DNA of 64,000 nucleotides from Paraburkholderia caffeinitolerans (GTDB lineage Bacteria; Pseudomonadota; Gammaproteobacteria; Burkholderiales; Burkholderiaceae), in NCBI RefSeq assembly GCF_902859945.1, contig NZ_CADIKL010000005.1, forward strand, positions 232,553 through 296,552, given 5' to 3'. Positions 45,693 through 55,750 of the stretch are shown here, one piece after another (positions within the stretch are counted from its first letter, which is position 1; each line of letters opens with the position of its first letter). A program made the position numbers and the translations under genes. The notes below the pieces were generated by a model. That model worked only from the letters and a program-made list of their open reading frames with translations. It ran no database searches and was not told the origin of the DNA.

Positions 45693-46901
45693 ATGGATCT
45701 CGAATACACCCCCACCGACGACGCATTTCGCGCCGAAGTCCGCGCCTGGCTCGAGGCCAATCTGCCTCAAGCCGTGCGCGAGAAAGTGCTCAATCACAAG
45801 CGCCTCAGCCGCGACGACATCGCCAGCTGGCACAAGCTGCTCGGCCAGCGCGGCTGGTCGGCGCCCGCCTGGCCGGCCGAATATGGCGGCCCCGGCTGGA
45901 ACGAAACGCAGCGCCATATCTGGGACGAGGAGTGCGGCCGCATCGGCGCGCCGATGGTTCTGCCGTTCGGCGTCTCGATGGTCGCGCCCGTGCTCATGAA
46001 GTACGGCAATGAAGCACAAAAGCGCCGCTATCTGCCGCGCATTCTCTCCGGCGAAGACTGGTGGTGCCAGGGCTATTCCGAGCCCGGCTCGGGTTCTGAC
46101 CTGGCCTCGCTGCGCACGCGCGCCGTGCTGACCAAGGGCAGCGACGGCGACCACTACGTCGTGAACGGCCAGAAAACCTGGACCACGCTCGGCCAGCACG
46201 CCGACATGATTTTCTGCCTCGTGCGCACCGACCCCGCCGCGAAGAAGCAGGAGGGCATCTCGTTCCTGCTCATCGACATGAAGACGCCCGGCATCACCGT
46301 GCGCCCGATCATCATGCTCGACGAAGACCATGAGGTGAACGAAGTATTCTTCGAAGACGTGAAGGTGCCGGTCGAGAATCTCGTCGGTGAGGAGAACCGC
46401 GGCTGGACTTACGCGAAGTATCTGCTTGGCCATGAGCGCACGGGCATTGCGCGCGTGGGTGTATCCAAGCGCGAACTCGCGTTCCTCAAGCGCGTCGCGC
46501 TCGAGCAGAAGAAGCACGGCAAACCGCTGCTGCACGACCCGGTTTTCGCGGCGCGCGTGGCCGCCGTCGAAATCGAGTTGATGGGGCTTGAAGTGACCGC
46601 CGAGCGCGTGATCGCGAGCAGCGGCCATGGGCGAGGTCCGGGCCCCGAGGCGTCGATGCTCAAGATCAAGGGCACTGAAATCCAGCAGGCGCTCACCGAA
46701 CTGATGGTCGATGCGGTCGGTCCGCTCGGCGCGCCGTTCGATCCGGCGTTCCTCGAGGGCGAGCGCGCACACGCGGCCGGCGGCGACGACGATGCAGCAC
46801 CGCTCGCGGCTTACTACTTCAACTATCGCAAGACGTCGATTTACGGCGGGTCGAACGAAATCCAGAAAAACATCATCGCGCAGATGATTCTGGGGATTTG
46901 A
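45693..46901 (+). CDS. acyl-CoA dehydrogenase, large partner of an ACAD pair
   Basis: A 402-aa FAD-dependent acyl-CoA alpha,beta-dehydrogenase. WWCQGYSEPGSGSDLASLRT and NGQKTWTTLGQHADMIFCLVRT form the FAD/substrate core; the C-terminus IYGGSNEIQKNIIAQMILGI shows Gly where medium-chain enzymes have the catalytic Glu, so the base is probably elsewhere, as in long-chain enzymes. AGGAGA precedes the ATG. Eleven bases before a second, shorter ACAD; such adjacent pairs often form alpha2beta2 enzymes (inference). First of four plus-strand acyl-CoA genes. Confidence 0.92.
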   Translation: MDLEYTPTDDAFRAEVRAWLEANLPQAVREKVLNHKRLSRDDIASWHKLLGQRGWSAPAWPAEYGGPGWNETQRHIWDEECGRIGAPMVLPFGVSMVAPVLMKYGNEAQKRRYLPRILSGEDWWCQGYSEPGSGSDLASLRTRAVLTKGSDGDHYVVNGQKTWTTLGQHADMIFCLVRTDPAAKKQEGISFLLIDMKTPGITVRPIIMLDEDHEVNEVFFEDVKVPVENLVGEENRGWTYAKYLLGHERTGIARVGVSKRELAFLKRVALEQKKHGKPLLHDPVFAARVAAVEIELMGLEVTAERVIASSGHGRGPGPEASMLKIKGTEIQQALTELMVDAVGPLGAPFDPAFLEGERAHAAGGDDDAAPLAAYYFNYRKTSIYGGSNEIQKNIIAQMILGI

Positions 46902-46912
46902 GGAGCGGCGCA

Positions 46913-48034
46913 ATGGACTTCAATTTCACCGAAGAGCAGCAGCAACTTGCCGACGCGCTGCGTCGCTATCTCGACAAGAATTACGGCTTTGAAGCACGCC
47001 AGGCGATCGTAAAGACGCCCGAGGGCGTGTCGGCCTCGCACTGGAACGCGTTCGTCGAACTCGGCCTCACGGCGCTGCCGGTGCCGTCGGAGCAGGGCGG
47101 CTTCGACGGTTCGCCGTTCGACATGCTCGTGGTCATGCAGGAACTGGGCCGTGCGCTCGTGATCGAGCCGTACTGGGCGACGGTCGTAGGCATCGAGGCG
47201 CTCAAGCTTACGTGCGCGGAAAATGCGCAGAACGCGCAACTGCTGGAGCGCGCGGCGGCGGGCGAGATCAAGCTCGCAGCGGCATTTCACGAACCCGATG
47301 CACGCTACGACTTGTTCGCGCTTGAAACGCTCGCGAAGGAAACCGGCGACGGCTTTACGCTCACGGGCAGCAAATCGGTCGTGCAGCACGGTGCGCAGGC
47401 CGATTACTGGATCGTGCCGGCCCGTCTCGCGGGCGAAGTCGCGCTGTTCGTGGTGGCGCGCGATGCGAAGGGCGTCGAGGTGAGCGACTATCGCACGATC
47501 GACGGTCAGCGCGCCGCGACGCTCAAGTTCGACGCCGCGAGTGCGCGTCGCCTTGCCGGTGCGAGCGCGGCAACGTGGGAGCAAATCGCCGATTACGCGA
47601 CGTTCCTGCTGTGCGCGGAAGCCGTGGGCGCCATCGACGCGCTCAATCACGCGACCGTCGAGTACACGAAGACACGCCAGCAGTTCGGCGTGCCGATCGC
47701 GCGCTTTCAGGCGCTCCAGCACCGCATGGCTGAAATGCTGATCCATGGCGAGCAGGCCCGTTCGCTCATGTATCTGGCGGCAGCGCGCTACAGTAGCGCT
47801 TCGGTCGACGAGCGGCGTCGTGCGATTTCCGCAGCCAAGGTTCGCGTGGGGCAGGCGGCGCGCTATGTCGGCCAGCAGGCCGTGCAGTTGCACGGCGGCA
47901 TGGGCGTGACCAACGAAGTCGCGGCGGCGCATTTGTTCAAGCGCCTCACGATCATCGAGACTACGCTAGGCGACGTCGATCACCATCTCGAACGTTTCGC
48001 TTCGCTGCCGGGGTTTGCGCAGGCAGCCGCTTGA
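46913..48034 (+). CDS. acyl-CoA dehydrogenase, small partner of an ACAD pair
   Basis: A 373-aa ACAD-family protein. N-terminal helical domain DFNFTEEQQQLADALRRYLDKNYGFEAR, weaker middle domain, and C-terminal RQFGVPIARFQALQHRMAEMLIHGEQARSLMYL plus QLHGGMGVTNEVAAAHLFKRL. The FAD-contact motifs of the middle domain are diverged relative to its neighbour, consistent with a heteromeric partner. GGAGCGG precedes the ATG. Substrate unknown. Confidence 0.9.
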   Translation: MDFNFTEEQQQLADALRRYLDKNYGFEARQAIVKTPEGVSASHWNAFVELGLTALPVPSEQGGFDGSPFDMLVVMQELGRALVIEPYWATVVGIEALKLTCAENAQNAQLLERAAAGEIKLAAAFHEPDARYDLFALETLAKETGDGFTLTGSKSVVQHGAQADYWIVPARLAGEVALFVVARDAKGVEVSDYRTIDGQRAATLKFDAASARRLAGASAATWEQIADYATFLLCAEAVGAIDALNHATVEYTKTRQQFGVPIARFQALQHRMAEMLIHGEQARSLMYLAAARYSSASVDERRRAISAAKVRVGQAARYVGQQAVQLHGGMGVTNEVAAAHLFKRLTIIETTLGDVDHHLERFASLPGFAQAAA

Positions 48035-48080
48035 GGTTCGATGCGCGCGTCGTGAAGCAACACGAAACGGAGAAACATCG

Positions 48081-48554
48081 ATGGGTGTGAGTTACGAAGA
48101 TCTCGAAGTGGGCAAGGCGTATGAAATCGGCTCGCACACGTTCGGGCGCGAGGAGATCGTGCAGTTCGCGCAGCAGTTCGATCCGCAGCCGTTTCATTTG
48201 AGCGAGGCGGCCGGCGAGGCATCGCACTTCGGCGGCCTCGTCGCGAGTGGCTGGCACACGTGCTCGGTCATGATGGGCCTGCTCGTGCGCAACTTCCTCG
48301 AAGGCTCGACGTCGATGGGTTCGCCCGGCATCGACGAGATCCGCTGGATCAAGCCGGTGCGCGTCGGCGACACGATTACGTTGACCAACAACATCGTGAG
48401 CAAGCGCGTTTCGCAGAGCAAACCGGACCGCGGGATTGTCGAAACGCGCTGGGACGGCCGCAACCAGCACGGCGAGATCGTCGTGACGGTGAGCTCGAAG
48501 GGATTGTTCGGGCTGGCCCATCCCGGGCTGGCCCATCCCGGCGGTGCCTCTTGA
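48081..48554 (+). CDS. MaoC-family (R)-specific enoyl-CoA hydratase-like protein, copy 1
   Basis: A 157-aa hot-dog-fold hydratase. The catalytic Asp/His pair is in FDPQPFHLSE (D34, H39), and FGGLVASGWHTCSVMMGL is the following hot-dog helix. ATG 48081 follows ACGGAGAAAC. The last residues contain a perfect tandem repeat GLAHPGLAHP, from two copies of a 15-base unit at about 48507-48536. Its stop overlaps the TTG start of the next gene. Confidence 0.9.
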   Translation: MGVSYEDLEVGKAYEIGSHTFGREEIVQFAQQFDPQPFHLSEAAGEASHFGGLVASGWHTCSVMMGLLVRNFLEGSTSMGSPGIDEIRWIKPVRVGDTITLTNNIVSKRVSQSKPDRGIVETRWDGRNQHGEIVVTVSSKGLFGLAHPGLAHPGGAS

Positions 48555-49021
48555 GCGCGGTGACTGCGGTGGAAATTGCCGACGTCACCGCCTTGCGCGC
48601 GCTCGTAGGCGCGCAGCCGCTGCTGAGCGACTGGCGCACGGTGAGCGAGTCGAACGTGCAGGGCTTCGCCGACGCGACCGACGATCACCAGTGGATTCAC
48701 GTCGACGCGGAGCGAGCGCGTCGCGAGTCGCCGTTCGGCGGACCGATCGCGCATGGTTTTCTCACGCTCTCGCTCGTGCCGGCGTTGCTCGCGGAGACGG
48801 TCCCGATGCGTCAGCGCATGGGCGTAAACTACGGGCTTAACCGCGTGCGCTTCACGTCGCCGGTGCCGGTGGGCGCGAGGGTGCGCGCGCGCATCGGCGT
48901 GAAAGAGGTGAGCGACGTGGAGGGCGGCGGCGCTCAGGTCGTCTGGGACATCGGCATCGAATGCGAGGGCAACGAACGACCCGCGTGCGTGGCCGAATTC
49001 ATCACCCGGCATTACTTCTGA
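48551..49021 (+). CDS. MaoC-family (R)-specific enoyl-CoA hydratase-like protein, copy 2
   Basis: A 156-aa hot-dog hydratase with FADATDDHQWIHVDAERA (catalytic D/H) and GGPIAHGFLTLSLVPALL. The likely start is TTG 48551, overlapping the previous stop (TTGA) and giving MSAVTAVEIADV; GTG 48560 or 48569 are alternatives, and no ATG exists nearby. Same family as the preceding gene but clearly different in sequence, so not a recent duplicate. Confidence 0.88.
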   Translation: MSAVTAVEIADVTALRALVGAQPLLSDWRTVSESNVQGFADATDDHQWIHVDAERARRESPFGGPIAHGFLTLSLVPALLAETVPMRQRMGVNYGLNRVRFTSPVPVGARVRARIGVKEVSDVEGGGAQVVWDIGIECEGNERPACVAEFITRHYF

Positions 49022-49064
49022 ACGAACCGCTGAGCGCGCTTATCCATTTGCGCGCGTTCAGAAT

Positions 49065-49105
49065 GAACAAGGGGCGCCTGGCCATAAGCCGCGCGCCCCT
49101 TGTTC
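49065..49105. terminator. bidirectional hairpin between converging genes
   Basis: GAACAAGGGGCGC (49065-49077) and GCGCCCCTTGTTC (49093-49105), 13 pairs, with GTTTT following on the plus strand. Confidence 0.7.
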
Positions 49106-49125
49106 GTTTTGGCTTGTTCCGATCG

Positions 49126-49842
49126 TCAGGCTGCCTTCGAGCCGTGCTTCTCGTACTGCGTCGCGCCGAACAGGATTTCTCGCGCCTTGTCGTCCGTGAG
49201 CGCCTTGCGCGCGTTCGCCAGCACCTCGACGCCGCGCTGGACCGCAGGGCGTGCCGCGATGGTCTCGTGCCAGCGCTTCACGTTGGGCAGCGCGTCGAGA
49301 TCGATACCCTGGTTTTGCCACGAGCGCGTCCACGGGAACGCGGCGATATCGGCGATGGTGTATTCGTCGCCGGCCAGATATTCGGTTTTTTCCAGCTGCG
49401 TTTCCATCACGTTGTAGAGGCGTTTCGCCTCGTTCGTGTAGCGGTTCACGGCGTACTCGATCTTCTCGGGCGCATAGATGCGGAAGTGGTGTGCCTGGCC
49501 GAGCATGGGTCCGAGGCCGCCCATCTGGAACATCACCCACTGCAGCACGTCGTAGCGCGCAGCGAGATCTTCGGGCATGAACTTGCCGGTTTTCGCAGCC
49601 AGGTAGATCAGGATCGCGCCCGATTCGAACAGCGAAAACGGCTTGCCGTCGGCACGCGCCGGGCCTTCTGAATCCGTGATCGCAGGGATCTTGTTGTTCG
49701 GGCTGATTTCGAGGAATTCGGGCTTGAACTGATCGCCGGCTCCGATATCGATGGGATGCACACAATATTCGAGGCCGGTCTCCTCGAGCATGATATGGAC
49801 TTTGTGGCCGTTGGGCGTGGCCCAGCTGTAGACGTCGATCAT
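49126..49842 (-). CDS. glutathione S-transferase family protein (YfcG/YghU-like)
   Basis: A 238-aa cytosolic protein with thioredoxin-like N-terminal domain (MIDVYSWATPNGHKVHIMLEETGLEY, then NNKIPAI and SGAILIYLA for glutathione binding) and helical C-terminal domain (GDEYTIADIAAFPW). The TPNGHKV turn resembles the disulfide-bond oxidoreductases YfcG and YghU. AAGGAG precedes ATG 49842; frames open further upstream on this strand are shadows. Downstream of the minus-strand ACAD gene, 167 bases apart. Confidence 0.9.
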   Translation of the reverse strand: MIDVYSWATPNGHKVHIMLEETGLEYCVHPIDIGAGDQFKPEFLEISPNNKIPAITDSEGPARADGKPFSLFESGAILIYLAAKTGKFMPEDLAARYDVLQWVMFQMGGLGPMLGQAHHFRIYAPEKIEYAVNRYTNEAKRLYNVMETQLEKTEYLAGDEYTIADIAAFPWTRSWQNQGIDLDALPNVKRWHETIAARPAVQRGVEVLANARKALTDDKAREILFGATQYEKHGSKAA

Positions 49843-50009
49843 CGTGGCTCCTTGGCACCTGGACGAAGGCGCCGCCGGACTTGCGCGGCGCGTGAACTGG
49901 CGCAAATTAGCATACATCGGCGGGCCGCGCAGAGGGCGCATGAGCACCCCTGCTGCGCTTATGGGCTTGATCTTTTGCGGACCAGAAGCGGGCCTCGAGC
50001 CTCGATCGT

Positions 50010-51269
<1,260 letters not shown>

Positions 51270-51349
51270 CCGGGACCTCGCAAATAAGGAGCACTGCGTA
51301 AGGATCGAGTGCCGATGGAATACCGAGAATCGATGGGGGCCAAACCGCG

Positions 51350-52465
51350 CTAGCGCACCTGTTGCGCGTACTGCCACGCGAGTTCGGCCATGGGTTTTGC
51401 GCGTCGCCCGGCATCGGCGGCCAGGGCGCTCGCGGCTGTGCCGTCGACCACGCGTTTCATGATCCCCTGCAGGATGGCCGCGATGCGGAACATGTTGTAG
51501 GCGAGATAGAAGTTCCAGTCGCCACGAATCTCGAGGCCCGTGCGCTCGCAATAGCGTTGCACGTAATGCTGCTCGTCGGGAATGCCGAGTGCTTGCCAGT
51601 CGAGGCCGCCAATGCCGCGGAACTGGCCGGGATCCACATGCCAGGCCATGCAGTGATACGAAAAGTCGGCGAGCGGGTCGCCGAGCGTCGAGAGCTCCCA
51701 ATCGAGCACCGCGAGCACGCGTGGCTCGGTGGGGTGGAAGATCAGGTTGTCGAGCCGGTAGTCGCCATGCACGACCGAAACGCGCGCGCCCGTGTTGTCG
51801 GGCAGGTGCTGCGGCAGCCATTCGATCAGACGGTTCATCGCGTCGATCGGCTCGGTTTCCGAAGCCTGATACTGGCGGCTCCAGCGATCGATCTGGCGTG
51901 CGAAGTAATTGCCGGGCTTGCCATAGTCGGCCAGTCCGATGGCGGCGGGGTTCACGTTGTGAAGCGCGGCGATCACGCGGTTCATCTCCGCATAGATCTC
52001 GCCACGCTGCTCGCGCGTCATGCCGGGCAGTGCCTGGTCCCACAGCACGCGGCCCTCGACGAACTCCATCACGTAGAACGCCCGGCCGATCACGGCTTCG
52101 TCTTCGCAGAGCGCGAGCATCTTTGCGACCGGGACGTCGGTGGTGCCGAGCGCGGCCATTACGCGATACTCGCGCTCGATCGCGTGCGCCGAAGGCAGCA
52201 GCTTCGCCTTCGGACCGGGCTTCGCGCGCATCACGTAGCTGCGCTTTGCCGTGGCGAGCTTGAAGGTCGGGTTCGACTGGCCGCCCGCAAACTGCTCGAC
52301 CGTGAGCGGTCCTTCGAAACCGTCGACATGCGCGGCGAGCCAGGCGCTCAGCGCCCCGGTGTCGAAACGCTGACGCTCGGCGACGGCGCGCGTGCCTTCG
52401 AACGCCGAAAAATCGGGCGAGCCGCTGGCGGTTGTCTTGTCTCCATCCGGATTGGCTTGCGCCAT
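51350..52465 (-). CDS. phosphotransferase family protein (APH fold, ACAD10/11-associated)
   Basis: A 371-aa kinase-fold protein. [14 protein letters not shown] holds the catalytic Asp and Asn, and [26 protein letters not shown] the metal-binding Asp; [12 protein letters not shown] is the nucleotide loop. In animals this domain is joined to an acyl-CoA dehydrogenase and phosphorylates 4-hydroxyacyl-CoA; placement next to such a dehydrogenase suggests the same chemistry here (inference). Eighty bases upstream of the ACAD gene. Confidence 0.9.
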   Translation of the reverse strand: MAQANPDGDKTTASGSPDFSAFEGTRAVAERQRFDTGALSAWLAAHVDGFEGPLTVEQFAGGQSNPTFKLATAKRSYVMRAKPGPKAKLLPSAHAIEREYRVMAALGTTDVPVAKMLALCEDEAVIGRAFYVMEFVEGRVLWDQALPGMTREQRGEIYAEMNRVIAALHNVNPAAIGLADYGKPGNYFARQIDRWSRQYQASETEPIDAMNRLIEWLPQHLPDNTGARVSVVHGDYRLDNLIFHPTEPRVLAVLDWELSTLGDPLADFSYHCMAWHVDPGQFRGIGGLDWQALGIPDEQHYVQRYCERTGLEIRGDWNFYLAYNMFRIAAILQGIMKRVVDGTAASALAADAGRRAKPMAELAWQYAQQVR

Positions 52466-52510
52466 GTTCGTCTCCCTTCTCGTCGAAGCGTTACAGGAGC
52501 GACGATTCGC

Positions 52511-53302
52511 TTATCGCTTGTAGACCGGTTGCCGCTTTTCGAGGAACGCGGTGATGCCTTCGAGCCCGTCGCGGTGATGCAGCGAGGTCACGAAGGTCTC
52601 GCGTTCCGCAATGAGGTGGTCGTCGAGCGATTGCATGCCCGCTGCGCTCGTCAGCCCCTTGATGCGCGTGACCGCGTTCGGCGAGATCTTCGCGAGATCG
52701 TCGGCCCAGGCGAGCGCCGTATCGAGCGCCTTCTGCGGCTTTGCGACGCGGTTCACGACGCCAAGGTCCGCGAGGCGCGTCGCGCCGATAGGCTTGCCTT
52801 CGACCATCAATTCGAACGCGAGTGCACGCGGCAGCGCGCGCGCGAGGAACCACGAGCCGCCGCCATCGGGCGTGAGGCCCACGCGCGAGTAGGCCATGAC
52901 GAATTTTGCGTCGTCGGCGGCGACCAGCAGGTCGGCGGCGAGCGCGAGCGAGAAGCCCGCGCCCGCGGCGGCGCCTTCGACCGCGGCGATCACGAGCTTG
53001 CTCGACTGGCGCATTGCCGTGACCCATTGCGCGAGCATGTCGATGCTGGCGGCCTGCACGGAAGGGTCCTTGGCGCGGTTTTCGAGCAGACGATTCAGGT
53101 TGCCGCCCGCGCAGAAGAAGTTGTCGGCACCCGTGAGCACGATCGCGCGCAGCGAGTTGTCGCGCTCGGCCGCGTCGAACGCTTCGATTGCGGCGGCGTA
53201 CATGTCGGGATGCAGCGCGTTGCGTGCGCCGGGGTTCGACAACGTCAGCACGAGCGTGGAGTCGTGGTCGTGCGGGCGAGTGCTGCGGAGTTCTGCGCTC
53301 AT
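52511..53302 (-). CDS. enoyl-CoA hydratase/isomerase family protein
   Basis: A 263-aa crotonase-fold protein of beta-oxidation. LVLTLSNPGARNALHPDMYAA and ADNFFCAGGNLNRL give the CoA-binding and first oxyanion elements; EGAAAGAGFSLALAADLLVAADDAKFVMAYSRVGLTPDGGGSWFLARALPR the second. ATG 53302 follows GAGG and overlaps the stop of the dehydrogenase (ATGA). Which acyl chain it takes is not visible. Confidence 0.92.
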   Translation of the reverse strand: MSAELRSTRPHDHDSTLVLTLSNPGARNALHPDMYAAAIEAFDAAERDNSLRAIVLTGADNFFCAGGNLNRLLENRAKDPSVQAASIDMLAQWVTAMRQSSKLVIAAVEGAAAGAGFSLALAADLLVAADDAKFVMAYSRVGLTPDGGGSWFLARALPRALAFELMVEGKPIGATRLADLGVVNRVAKPQKALDTALAWADDLAKISPNAVTRIKGLTSAAGMQSLDDHLIAERETFVTSLHHRDGLEGITAFLEKRQPVYKR

Positions 53303-54861
53303 TGCGGTGCCTCGTTTATTGCGTTGATGTCCGCGGCGTCGGGTTGCGTGAGAGACAGGCCGAGTTGCGCGCGACGAGCGAGCCAAGGCGACGGGCGATA
53401 GCGCGGATCGCCGAGCACGGCGTGGATGTTGTTCAGGATGGTGAGTATCGTGCGTGCGCCCACTGCGTCGCCGAGTGAGAGCGGCCCGCGCGGATAGCCG
53501 AGGCCAAGCGTGACAGCCAGATCGATGTCGTGTGGCGAGGCGATCTGCTTTTGGGCGATGTCGCAGCCGATATTCACGATCGTCGCGACGATGCGCTGCG
53601 CGACGAAGCCCGTGGAATCGCGGATCACCGTAACCGGCACGCCGTCGGCGGCGAAGAGCGCATGGCCCGCGTCGCGGGCGGCGCGCGTGGTGGCGGGCGT
53701 CGTCATCAGCGTGCGGCGCTTCGCGCCGACGAGCGGGAACAGCGTGTCGATGGCGACGACGCGGCTTGCGTCGAGTTGCTCGTCGAGCGCGGCGGTGGTG
53801 GCGTCGAGGCCAAGCGGCGCGATCACGATGAGCGAGTCAGCGCCGGGCGCGTCGCCTTCGTCGATGGCGATGCCCGCTTGGGCGGCAAGCGCGAGCACGG
53901 CCTCGCGCGCTGCGGCATTGCGGCGGCTCACCCAAACGCGCGTGGGCAGTTTTGTGGGCGCGACGGGCTCTTGCGGCACTTGCTGCTTGCCATCGATATA
54001 ACGATAAAAGCCTTCACCGCTCTTGCGGCCCACGAGTCCGCCCGCGAGGCGCACGCCGGTAATGGGCGAGGGCGTGAAGCGCGGCTCTTCATAGAACTGG
54101 TGATAGATCGACTCCATCACGGGATGCGAGACATCGAGTGCGGTCAGGTCCAGCAACTCGAACGGTCCGAGCCGGAAGCCCGCCTGCTCGCGCATGATAC
54201 GGTCGATATCGGCGAAGCTGGCCACGCCTTCGCCGGCCACGCGCAGGCCTTCGGTGTTCATGCCTCGGCCCGCGTGATTGACGATGAAGCCAGGCATGTC
54301 CTTCGCACGCACGGGCGTGTGGCCCATGCGGCGCGCGAGCGCCATGAGCGCGTCGCCGGCGGCGGAGTCGCTGCGCAGGCCGTCGATCACCTCGACCACT
54401 TTCATCAGCGGCACGGGGTTGAAGAAGTGATAGCCCGCGACGCGCGAGGGATCGCCGCAGGCAGCAGCAATCGCCGTGATCGACAGCGACGACGTGTTCG
54501 AAGCGAGCAGGCAGTTGCCGCTCACCACGGTTTCGAGTTCGCGAAAGAGAACGCGCTTGGCGTCCAGGTTCTCGACGATCGCTTCGACCACGAGATCGCA
54601 GCCCGCAAGCCCGTCGATCGTGTTCACACCCGTGACGCGCGCGAGCGCGGCGTTGGCATCGGTCTCGCTGAGCTTGCCTTTTGCGGCGAGTTTCGCGAAG
54701 GTATCGGCGAGATGCGCGCTCGCTACAGCGACCGCTTGTGCATTGGTATCGTAGAGGCGCACCGCGAGGCCCGCCTGCGCAGCAATCTGGGCGATGCCAC
54801 GGCCCATTGCGCCGGTACCGACGATGCCGATTGTCTCAATGTTGAAATGATGGGAAGTCAT
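53299..54861 (-). CDS. 3-hydroxyacyl-CoA dehydrogenase (PaaH-type, two-domain)
   Basis: A 520-aa NAD-dependent dehydrogenase. The Rossmann fold GIVGTGAMGRGIAQIAAQAG is at the N-terminus, SNTSSLSIT and VAGYHFFNPVPLMKVVEVI (catalytic His) follow, then the first C-terminal domain (GFIVNHAGRGMNTEGLR) and a second related domain (DSTGFVAQRIVATIVNIGCDIA, GLGYPRGPLSLGD) typical of the long PaaH/PaaC group. Translationally coupled to the enoyl-CoA hydratase; leads the minus-strand cluster. Confidence 0.92.
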   Translation of the reverse strand: MTSHHFNIETIGIVGTGAMGRGIAQIAAQAGLAVRLYDTNAQAVAVASAHLADTFAKLAAKGKLSETDANAALARVTGVNTIDGLAGCDLVVEAIVENLDAKRVLFRELETVVSGNCLLASNTSSLSITAIAAACGDPSRVAGYHFFNPVPLMKVVEVIDGLRSDSAAGDALMALARRMGHTPVRAKDMPGFIVNHAGRGMNTEGLRVAGEGVASFADIDRIMREQAGFRLGPFELLDLTALDVSHPVMESIYHQFYEEPRFTPSPITGVRLAGGLVGRKSGEGFYRYIDGKQQVPQEPVAPTKLPTRVWVSRRNAAAREAVLALAAQAGIAIDEGDAPGADSLIVIAPLGLDATTAALDEQLDASRVVAIDTLFPLVGAKRRTLMTTPATTRAARDAGHALFAADGVPVTVIRDSTGFVAQRIVATIVNIGCDIAQKQIASPHDIDLAVTLGLGYPRGPLSLGDAVGARTILTILNNIHAVLGDPRYRPSPWLARRAQLGLSLTQPDAADINAINEAPQ

Positions 54862-54880
54862 TGGAAGCCTGGCTCCATGA

Positions 54881-54908
54881 TTGGCCTAGAATAGCACGGT
54901 CGTACAAT
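54881..54908 (+). promoter_or_regulatory. promoter for the GST gene at 54970
   Basis: -35 TTGGCC (54881-54886), 16-bp spacer, -10 TACAAT (54903-54908). It lies between the divergent dehydrogenase and GST genes. Confidence 0.5.
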
Positions 54909-54969
54909 TCATCGAAAACGATTCGGCGGGTTCAAGACGGACGCCGCTGCCTGCAAGGAGGCTATGAGA

Positions 54970-55611
54970 ATGATCAAGCTGCATGGTTTTGCGCTGTCGA
55001 ACTACTACAACAAGGTCAAGTTCGTGCTGCTCGAGTATGGCATTGCGTTCGAGGAAGTGACGGCGAAACTCCCGCTTGCCGAGGCGCAACTGGACCAGTC
55101 GCCTACCGGCAAGGTGCCGTTTGTCGAGACCGAGCAGGGCTTTCTGTGCGAGTCGGAGGTGATCGTCGAATATCTGGCGGCTTGCTATCCCGAGAAGCGC
55201 ATTTTCTCCGCCGATCCATGGCAGGCGGCCAAGGAGCGTGAGCTCATCACCGTGATCGAGACGCATCTGGAGCTCGCGGTGCGTGAACTCTATCCTGAAG
55301 CGTTTTTTGGCGGGACGGTGAGCGCGGACGTCAAGGCCAGCGTCGAGAAGCGCCTGAATCGTTACATCCCAAGCTTCAAGCGGCTCGCGAAGTTCGCGCC
55401 GTATGTGGGCGGGGAGCAGTTCGGGATCGTGGATATCGCGGCGTTTGCGAGCTTGCCGCTCGTTGCGATGGCGACGCAGAAGATTTACGGACGGGACTTT
55501 GTCGCTGATGCCGGCATCGACTGGAAGTCGTACCTGAAGCTCGTGGGCGAGCGGCCTGCGGCCCAGCGCGTGGCCGCCGAGCGCAAAGCCTATATCGAAG
55601 CCAATGCTTAA
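54970..55611 (+). CDS. glutathione S-transferase family protein
   Basis: A 213-aa cytosolic GST. N-terminal thioredoxin-like domain IKLHGFALSNYYNKVKFVLLEYG, TGKVPFVET (cis-Pro) and SEVIVEYLA; C-terminal helices with GEQFGIVDIAAFASLP. AAGGAGG ends eight bases before ATG 54970, while ATG 54964 is only two bases away, so I prefer 54970. Divergent from the hydroxyacyl-CoA dehydrogenase. Confidence 0.9.
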   Translation: MIKLHGFALSNYYNKVKFVLLEYGIAFEEVTAKLPLAEAQLDQSPTGKVPFVETEQGFLCESEVIVEYLAACYPEKRIFSADPWQAAKERELITVIETHLELAVRELYPEAFFGGTVSADVKASVEKRLNRYIPSFKRLAKFAPYVGGEQFGIVDIAAFASLPLVAMATQKIYGRDFVADAGIDWKSYLKLVGERPAAQRVAAERKAYIEANA

Positions 55612-55750
55612 GCGTCGCGCCTGCATGGCATAGGCCGCCTGGCAGGCGGCTTTGTGGCGTGGCACGGCCTGTGGGCATGAGTGCCGCGCCGACTTGCGCG
55701 ATGCTCGGGAACGCCTTGTCGTTCTTGGATGCATCGCGCGTTACCGGGCG

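Noticed and set aside
48081..49021. The two MaoC genes as a recent tandem duplication
   Set aside because: Outside the hot-dog core motifs the two proteins differ strongly in sequence and start region.
51362..53401. A 679-codon plus-strand frame across the kinase-like and enoyl-CoA hydratase genes
   Set aside because: Arg/His-rich shadow without domains; the minus-strand genes have complete catalytic motifs and ribosome sites.
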